A stretch of 64,000 nucleotides of DNA, from positions 868,001-932,000 of the forward strand of contig OZ234499.1 in NCBI GenBank assembly GCA_965153455.1. Direction: 5' to 3'. Positions within the stretch are counted from its first letter, which is position 1. Each line of letters begins with the position of its first letter. Positions 56,350 through 64,000 of the stretch are shown here, one piece after another. The notes below the pieces were generated by a model. The model made no database searches. It was not told where the DNA came from and saw nothing but the letters and a program-made list of their open reading frames with translations. Both the position numbers and the translations under genes were made by a program. Origin of the DNA: Sphagnum compactum (taxonomy: Eukaryota > Bryophyta > Sphagnopsida > Sphagnales).

Positions 56350-57660
56350 ATAGGTGAAAGATCATGTTTAATTATGAGGCCATGGACCATGGATTTAAAT
56401 TCAAGTGCAACATGGAACCACAAAAAAATTTCAAGCTCTACAAAACCAATCGCCCTATGTTTACAAATAACCCAATTGCAACAACCCATAGGATGTATTC
56501 ACATGTTAAAGGAACAATACCTATTGGTTTTGTGTTAATCAAACATGTGGTCATGGATATCGATGACATAGTACCAATAGTGATGACTTTAAGGAACCCA
56601 ACAATAATGGTGTTTGCTTCCACAACATTACCACCAAATCTAGGAGTTTAATCATTAGACCTTCCAAGACGTTCTCCAACAATAACAAGGAGATTTGTAG
56701 TACCATCTATTTGTCCTTATAGAAGATCATTGAATTATTTTGAATATAAAAATATTTTGATCTAAATGTTCATGTGAGAGTATTCAAAACTACCATTGAA
56801 GTTAATGGAAAAATGACAGATGAGGTGATAACAAATTTGTTCAATTTCACACTCAAAGATAACGCATTGGATTAGTATAAAACTACATGAAGAATTTTTT
56901 GAGCTATAAAATTGTGGATTTGGAATAGGTTTTTTACAATTGAAACTAAATAGTGTAGAATGATGAATAGCTATACTTGTAGCTTAAAAACTTAAAATAG
57001 GAAGTAGCAATGTGGGTGGAAATGTATTATGCAAAATGGTTGTTGAAGTTGGTAAACAATTTATAAACACCCAATACTGATAATTTCCTTACCATAATGT
57101 TTAGATCTAGGTTGCATTCCTACTCACAAGTTGCAATTATAAAGATGAAGAGGTCAACATTGCAATAGCATAAGGAGTTAGCATTGATGTGCAAGGAAAG
57201 GGTTTCAAAACTTGAAGCACAAAGTCATATATACCAGTACCTCAAATATCAAAGACCACATGGGTAATTGCAACTTTGATTATAGTAGGGAAACCAATCA
57301 TGTATTATACTAATTATCATCAAACTAACCACAAGATGGAAATGTGTCGAAGTAAGAAAAAAGAAAAACCAATTGTGGTTGCAATGGAAGTAAATGCACA
57401 ATGTTTAAACAACTTAAACCATTGACATACCCCTATCACATTTGTGGACTGAATAGGCATAAACTAACTACATGTCTAAAATTCAATGAAATGCAAACCA
57501 TGTTTAAAAACAAAGGCAATCAAAATGTTGAAAAGAAACATGTAGTTGATGTAAAAGTCACCATTGCATCTATGAATATGGTGGATGTGCATGTAACAAC
57601 TACTAGGAACAAAGTTTTGAAGCACAAGAGTTCAAGGACAAAGAACCATTGAAAAATAAA
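56350..57660 (+). pseudogene. Ty3/gypsy gag remnant
   Basis: 56364-56651 is open but unrecognised. In 57010-57300 broken frames show typical gag residues. At 57310-57355 the frame reads YYTNYHQTNHKMEMCR, and at 57435-57475 YHICGLNRHKLTTCLKF, two zinc-knuckle-like motifs of which at least one has lost a cysteine. The stretch FNEMQTMFKNKGNQ follows. The order fits nucleocapsid preceding protease. Multiple stops. Confidence 0.6.
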
Positions 57661-58039
57661 ATGCAACATGTTAAAAAATAGACAAGAAAATGAAGAATTC
57701 CATGGTGGAAACCATACAATAATTGCAAGTTAACAAACCAATTCTGGAGATACCTCCTATATAAAGTTGAATATTAGTTGGGTTAAAATATTAAATCAGC
57801 AACACCTACAAGAACATCAAAATCTTAGGAAATATTTTTTATATCCCAAAATAAAATAATATTTATAGAAGGAAATTTCCAAGATATTGGTAGAGAAATG
57901 TTGAAAATAAGCTATATTTTGAACCTTGGATAATTATTCAAAATAGCTTTTGACTTGAAGAAAAACTTATGGTAATTGAAACTAAACAAACCACTACATA
58001 TGTTTTAAGGTAATATTAAGAAAAATTAGTAGTTCCCTT

Positions 58040-59645
58040 TTTACTTGATATAAGCACAATTATAATAGCTATAAATAACCATATGATAGTCATTCAAGTA
58101 CAAATCGAAAAGAATATTATAAAGGATGTATTATTGGATAATGGATTGAATGTGAACATCACGGCAAAATAATTATGAACCAAATTAAGGTTTACCTAAA
58201 CTTAGACTTGCACCACATAATTTAAGGATGCTAAATCAAACTACCACACAACTAATTGGGTTGATCCATGATTACAAATCTATATCCAAAACATTCCTTG
58301 TGTAGCTACATTTGTTATATTACAAAACAGTGTAGCGGACTTTAATTATTCTATGTTATTGGGTAGACCATGGTTAAGGGATACCAAATAGCACATGATT
58401 GAAACAATAATATGGTCATTATACAAGGCAATGGGACAATTAGAACCATAGCTGCCACTGAACACTTCGGAAGTAATGTTAAGCAACTTGAAGTATTGTT
58501 GTGTTATGACTTTTACAATAACATGACATAATGTTATGTTTGAATTTGAAACTGAGTTATTCTCCATAGGAACTATTGTTTACCTATAGGAATATTTAAA
58601 TGTTCTTCAATTAATGCAACTAAAGAGAAGAAACCAAAAAGACAACAAAAACAAATTTAGTACTAGAAGTAATATAAAACAATAATGTGGTGTCAAGAAT
58701 AGGAGTGTCACATGAACCTGTAGTTACTTTGGAAAACAAAGTGTATCTTGAAACCTATTATGATCATAGACTAAGCAATGTACAAATTGATGAACACCTA
58801 CAAAGGTGAAAGTATAAGAATTATAGATTGTTCATTAAACATTAATTAAATAACAACAATTGATTAAGTTCAATTTGGTAATAGAGGAAAATCTTCAACA
58901 TGTTAAGCTAATTAATGCACATTTGGAGTAGGCTAAAATGTAGTCGTTGGAACAATTGTTAAAGGAATACAAAAACATATTCACTTAGATGTACAAAGAC
59001 CACAGAGGAACACCACTATAATTGGCTTAGCACAAAATGGAATTAAATACCTTTATTCCACTAGCACATGAAGCCAAATACATGATGAACCTTCACTATC
59101 ATGTCTTATTAGTTAAACAACATGTTGACAAGTTGTTTGCAATTAGATTCATTCAAGTTGTGAAAGAAACACCACACATGAAGCCAAATACATGATGAAC
59201 CTTCACTATCATGTCTTATTAGTTAAACAACATGTTGACAAGTTGTTTGCAATTAGATTCATTCAAGTTGTGAAAGAAACACCACAGTTATTTCCAATTG
59301 TAGTGGTATTAAAGAAAAATGGGAAAATCCAAATTTGTGTAAACTTCAAAAATTTAATGTAATCACAAAGAGGGGTTCATACCCTTTACCCTTTATAAAT
59401 GATATACTAAATATAGTTGTAGGCCATGATGCTCATTCATTTTTAGATGGATATTCTGGGTATCATTAAATATCTATACCACCAAAGGATAAATACAAAA
59501 TAATCTTTGTGATAGATTGGGGGACATTCACATGGGTAGTTATGCCTTTTGAAATAAAAAATGGACCAACTTACTAGATAATAATCAATAGGGCTTTTGA
59601 AGAATATTAAAACTAATTCATGAAAATATTCCTAGATGAGACAAT
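58040..59645 (+). pseudogene. Ty3/gypsy protease and reverse transcriptase remnant
   Basis: 58125-58170 reads KDVLLDNGLNVNIT, a retropepsin active-site-like motif with Asn where Ser/Gly is usual. 58345-58385 reads YSMLLGRPWLRDTK, a hallmark between protease and RT. From 59085 on, RT frames read HVDKLFAIRFIQVVKE, PIVVVLKKNGKIQICVNFKN, then HSFLDGYSGYH (catalytic Asp region), FTWVVMPFEIKNGP and FMKIFLDE, the active-site segment with Glu for the second Asp. Stops interrupt throughout. The chain stops right after FLDE, at the edge of an AT-rich block. A 110-bp duplication disrupts the frame. Confidence 0.8.
59065..59284 (+). repeat. Perfect 110-bp tandem duplication within the RT remnant
   Basis: CACATGAAGCCAAATACATG at 59065 recurs at 59175 and the full 110-base unit is repeated without a visible difference, ending AAAGAAACACCACA in both. 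As 110 is not a multiple of three it shifts the frame. The identity implies a recent event in an old pseudogene, or a local assembly or replication-slippage product. Confidence 0.92.
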
Positions 59646-61308
59646 GACAATGGCATTTTTAAGAAACAGAAAGATGAAAATTCAACCTTAATCATATGTG
59701 TTGATATATATTTTATATAAATATATGATATACAATATAATATATTATAAATAACATATTACAATATAATGAAAAACATTATACTTATTTGAGTGATTAC
59801 ATTTATTACTATACACATAAATATATTTGATTAACATAATGTAATACAATGTAAAAATTAATCTATGTTAAATATTAATTTATAAAATATATACGTATTT
59901 TAATCATATAAATTAACTTATAATTAATTAAAATATTCCAATATTTTGAAACCCCAAATGAACTACAATAAAATTCAAATTAAAAAAATGGAACATGTTC
60001 ATTTTTAATTTTGCTAATAGTTAAATATTAATTATTGGAATATTTTAAATATTTATTTAAATAGAATAAATTATATTTATTATAAAATTATGTTTAATTT
60101 AATTATATAGATAATATATAATATAAATAAATTTTTGTAACATACTCTACTTTATTTATGGATTAATTAATTAATTATGATAAATAAATAATAATAAACT
60201 TATTAATCTACTAGTTTATATTATTAATTTAAAAATTACTTATAATAATATATCTACCTGATTTTTTAATATTGAAAATTAATGTAATTTTTTTATATAT
60301 ATAAATTTATTTCAATGTATTGGTTACATCAATTAATGATGTAATTTACTATTAGTTTTTGTAAAAATATTATCAATTTAAATTCTTAAATATAAATTAT
60401 TGAAATAAAATTATATTTTAATTATGAAAAATAAATAAATTTTTATTTTTCTCTCTTTATTTTAAAAAATGCTACAATTGTTTACAATGAAACAAAATCA
60501 AAATCCAATATCTTTTAACATAAAAATATACATATATCATATGGATAAGATATAAAATACATAACATATATAATTATGTATACATATTATATATAATTAT
60601 TTTAACTAAATAATATTTTATTGTGGGCTTCATCTAATAAAAATGTGAAACATAATATTCATCCATGTAAATAACTTTTTTTCCCAATGTTTTTATCATA
60701 TAAGATCACTTTTATATGATATATGACAATATTTATTTATTTTATACTATGTTAATAAAAAATTGTGAATATAATGAATATAATGTGAAAATTATGTAAA
60801 ATTGTAATACATTTTTATTTCTTTAAATGATTTGTATTTGAATCTCATTTAATAAGTTATATAAAGAATATGTACTTTCTTGACTTGCAACATATAAATA
60901 TGTATGCCAATTTGGGATGAGTATAGAAATGTTTGACCTCAAATGGAAATTGTAAAATAAATGAAGCAACCTTTTGGTTATTCATTCCATTTGCATTTTT
61001 CTTTTCCTACTTACTTGCCTACCTACACAAGTAGGTGGGTGCTAGTTATCTACCTACCTAGGTAAATAGGTTTGAATTTTCTTGAAACTTTTAATTTCTG
61101 AAAAAGTTGAAAATAAAATAAAATGATGTTGATTAAATAATTCAAAAATTCAAAAAATTCATAGTTATCAATATGTTAATGAATTGACTTGTTTGTATCA
61201 ACTCGTTGCTGATCACTAAACAATTGAGGAATTTATTAGGACCAAAATTCATGTAATAATTACAAAACCTAATGAATTCATTAATGGATTTGGACTCATT
61301 ATGTACTA
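59646..61308. other. AT-rich insertion splitting gypsy RT from RNase H
   Basis: About 1.65 kb of very AT-rich DNA (TATATAATATATTATAAATA-like words) with no frame, ending in TGCCTACCTACACAAGTAGG, GTGGGTGCTAG and CTACCTACCTAGGTAAATAGG at 61015-61080, the CCTA words of the repeat families at 5-7 kb. RT ends before it and RNase H starts just after it, so it is an insertion or replacement within pol. Its last 380 bases belong to the duplicated segment. Termini are not recognisable. Confidence 0.5.
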
Positions 61309-62345
61309 ATGTATAGAGTGTCAAACACCTTGGGAACTTATGAAGCAAAGGTACATAGAAGCACCTATTTTAATACCCCAAACTTGCAAGTAGAATTTCA
61401 TTTTCACACATATGTTTCATTATTAATAATAGGTGTTATAAAAGCTCAAGATGTTACAAGGAAACATGATCAACCTATAGTATATGCATCCAAATTACCA
61501 AACTGTGTAGAAAAGGAAATTATAATAGTAAAAAACTTGAGGCATTAATTATGGTGTTTGCACTGCACAAGTTTAAACACTATCTCCTAGGCAACAAATT
61601 TGTATTTTATGTAGATCACATGGCATTGGTCAATTTAGTTTAAAAGCCATAGGTCTTAGGGGGAATTATAAAATCTGGCTGTAGTTTTTTTGAAAATATG
61701 AATTTATTATGGTGTATAAGTCATAACATACCCATTTGGTAGCAAATGCATTGTTCAAACTACCAAATTCCCAAAAACCCATGGGAATACATGGTCAAAC
61801 AACAAATGCAATGTTGTTCCAAATGCAACCAATGTGGCTAAAAGATATCAAGGAATTTCTATAGACAGAACGCATGTTAAAGACATTAAGTACAACTTAG
61901 AAACAAAAATTTGGCTAATAAAACAAAATTATTCACATTGAAAGGTGGAGTATTTTATTGATTAAGTCAAGACAACAAACTCCACAAGTGTGTGCAAAAA
62001 AAATAAAAGTTAGTTTTTGAAAACTTCATGAGGGGGTTGCAAAAGGTCATTTTGTAGTAGATATAACAACAAAGAATATCCTTAATGCAAGACATTAATG
62101 GCCAACATTATTCAAGGATGCAAATAATTTTTGCAAATATTGCGATATTTGCCATAATATTACAAGACTTAGAATGCAAAGTCTAGTAAAATTAGTGATT
62201 ACACTTCTTGAAAAACCATTCATGTAATGTGGACGATTTTGTTAGGCCAATCAAACCAGCTAGACAATTCACAAGGAACAAATACATATTAGTGGCTACA
62301 AATCGTTACTACAATTCATGGTTTTTCTTACTAAGTTTTCTAATA
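61309..62345 (+). pseudogene. Ty3/gypsy RNase H and integrase remnant (copy B)
   Basis: RNase H begins in the open stretch 61309-61548 (YEAKVHRSTYFNTPN, HDQPIVYASKLPN) and continues after a frameshift as FALHKFKHY and FYVDHMALVNLV. Integrase remnants (GHFVVD, CKYCDICHN, TRNKYILVATN) lie at about 62030-62330. The lesions are the same as in 382-1410. The upstream RT at 59.3-59.6 kb suggests that this copy retains its original left context, apart from the AT-rich insertion. Confidence 0.8.
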
Positions 62346-62349
62346 AAAA

Positions 62350-62575
62350 ACCTAACTTAATTTAGCTCACTAGTTTAGCCTACCTAACCTAACCTCACCT
62401 CACCTCACCAAACTACTTTAGCCTAACCTATGTACCTTAACCCTTTAAGCATTTACATAGGTTGCAAGTATAAGAAATTGAACCCCAAACTTTCACAATG
62501 ATAAACCAAATCCTTACCAATGGACTACACCATCAAAGGTTTTCAACCTTTGTCAAGTTTTTCACTTCACATGTT
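62350..62575 (-). mobile_element. SINE-like repeat with tRNA-type boxes (copy B)
   Basis: Counterpart of 1425-1645. On the minus strand TAGTCCATTGGTAAGG lies at about 62530-62515 and TTGGGGTTCAATT at about 62488-62476. The tail words AACCTAACCTCACCTCACC have one more AACCT unit than copy A. Confidence 0.55.
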
Positions 62576-62589
62576 TGTTTCACATCAAT

Positions 62590-63140
62590 AAACATAATGA
62601 TTAAACTTAAATGACAACTAGTGTTTAAAAATAAGTTAAACATAATGGCTAAATCAAGTGCCTAAACTTAATGACTTAATGTAATGGCTAAACATTGGTT
62701 AAACCTAGGTGATAACTAGTGATTAAAATTGGGCTAAATATAATGGCTAAATCAAATGGCTAAACTTAGTGGTTTAATGTAGTGGCTAAACATATTGGCT
62801 AAACCTAATGGTTAATTATGACTAAACCTTGGCTAAACATAGTGGTTAAACCTAGTTGATAAACTTAATGGCTAAAATTCATGTTTAAACTTTGGTTAAA
62901 TTTAGTGACTAAACATAATTATTAAACCTTGGTTAAATCTACTATTTAAACATAATGCCTAAGCCTTGGCTAAAAATAGTGGCCAAATTCAGGCTAAAAC
63001 TTGATGATTAAATCTAACAGCTAAACATAATGATTAAACTTTGGTTACACATAGTGGCTAAATTTAAGGTTAAACATAATGGATAAATATAAGTTAAACC
63101 TAGTGGTTAAACATAATGATTAAACCTAAACTAAACCTAG
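62590..63140. repeat. Degenerate TGGCTAAAC-type array (copy B)
   Basis: Counterpart of 1655-2225, shorter by one unit of about 18 bases near 63070 (AACCTAGTAGTTAAACAT is missing). Otherwise collinear with copy A, so the array was not homogenised separately after duplication. Confidence 0.75.
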
Positions 63141-63860
63141 TGAGCAAGTCTATGTCATTGGCATGGAAAAAACTAAACAATAAGATTTCCAAACCATATG
63201 AAAGAAAGCAGGTTTAGTTAGAAATACAAGTCACAAAATAAGAAAATCAAAAAGAAAAACACAATATGTGTACAATGTGAATCATGGTTGTTAAAATCAA
63301 CGTGATGTGCCCATTTTGCATTGGGCGTCATGTTGGCATCCATCCTGACGCATCCATCAAGACAAATGCAAGAAAATCCTTGGTCACATTAAAGTTCCCT
63401 TCATTATGATTAGCGATTGAAAATGGATTTTAGTCACCAGTTGTATGGTGACCAAAAAATTTTAGTTGCCATTTTTTTAGTGTGTCACTATGGCTTTACC
63501 ATGTACATGAAAAATATCTTAAGGCAAAAGAAAAATTATGGAAATTCCAATATGTCACCATGCAAAAATACGATCTTTACAAAAAATCCTCTAAAAGAAA
63601 CGAAACTCCTTTAAAATATCACGATTCTATCACTAATCCAATCCCAAGTTTCACACAAGCCACAATATCATCTTTCAAAAATCTTCATATAAAAATAGAC
63701 CTACTACATGGGGGCCAAAATCCTATTAAGCTACTATATTCCATAATGAATCTAACACAATATTTTTGCCTTGGTAGGCAATGCCAAAACAAAAGTATAC
63801 AAAATGAATGCTTTGTAAAGTTTGCATTAAGAAATGTTGTTTTAAATGAATTTTTATTGA

Positions 63861-64000
63861 TTTTTTTTCATTATTTAATGTTTACCAATTATGAGACCAT
63901 TTATTAGAACAAATTATCAATGATAAGTCCAATATCCATAATTCAAATCTATAAAGAAGATGGATTCACAAATCTCAAATTTGATTACACATGACAACAT
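63861..64000. other. Right flank of the duplication
   Basis: AT-rich sequence with no match to the region after 2943 and no recognisable feature. It carries the other side of the duplication boundary. Confidence 0.4.

Larger units (their letters stand above)
60929..63860 (+). repeat. Direct duplicated segment, copy B
   Basis: Matches 1-2943 collinearly in the same orientation; the offset is 60928 at the left and 60917 at the right because of small indels. Differences are few and scattered. The match ends at 63860, after which the sequence (CATTATTTAATGTTTACC) is unlike that after 2943. Here, unlike in copy A, the left neighbour is visible: the AT-rich insertion and gypsy RT. Confidence 0.93.

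Noticed and set aside
1-63860. The two 2.9-kb copies as LTRs of one giant retrotransposon
   Set aside because: They contain internal pol sequence, end without TG/CA termini, and show no adjacent primer site or purine tract; the DNA between them includes an independent host gene.

Overview
This is nuclear DNA of a land plant, most likely a seed plant with a large, repeat-rich genome; a gymnosperm would fit, but no single feature proves it. It is AT-rich with very low coding density. It holds nested and decayed LTR retrotransposons and DNA transposons, one clearly intact split gene with GT-AG introns, and no bacterial or organellar gene order.

Layout. 1-2943 and 60929-63860 are two direct, nearly identical copies of one segment. 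Each holds Ty3/gypsy RNase H and integrase remains, a tRNA-like (SINE-like) head and a degenerate short-unit array. 2944-7690 is a composite region of short-unit arrays, tRNA-like heads and CACTA-like ends. 8130-10460 is a broken transposase-like gene. 10.7-12.7 kb has gene-like scraps and a 51-bp repeat that keeps reading frame. 12.7-15.9 kb has gypsy gag remnants. 19289-21704 is a non-autonomous CACTA element with subterminal repeats, followed by a truncated gypsy pol (21.7-23.9 kb) and a probable LTR. 27077-33087 is a complete but dead Ty1/copia element with both LTRs, primer binding site and polypurine tract. 36981-40950 (minus strand) is the one gene that looks functional: a seven-exon receptor-like kinase of 708 residues with a bulb-type lectin ectodomain. 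Its leader intron carries a fold-back element, and its promoter region (42.5-42.8 kb) may be shared with a short plus-strand open frame. 45.7-47.2 and 50.3-51.8 kb are two decayed hAT-transposase-related copies in the same orientation. 47.8-48.96 kb repeats the array-plus-tRNA-like-head arrangement of 3-5.3 kb. 52.5-52.9 kb is a CpG-rich block. 56.3-62.35 kb is a decayed gypsy element whose reverse transcriptase and RNase H are separated by about 1.65 kb of AT-rich DNA.

How it works together. Only the receptor kinase is likely to be expressed as protein. Everything else records repeated insertion, satellite growth and duplication. The least explained theme is the recurring association of short-unit arrays with tRNA-like pol III promoter heads, sometimes bounded by CACTA-like ends. 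All calls come from reading the sequence by eye; exon boundaries were checked for GT/AG sites and reading phase, and no database search was possible.
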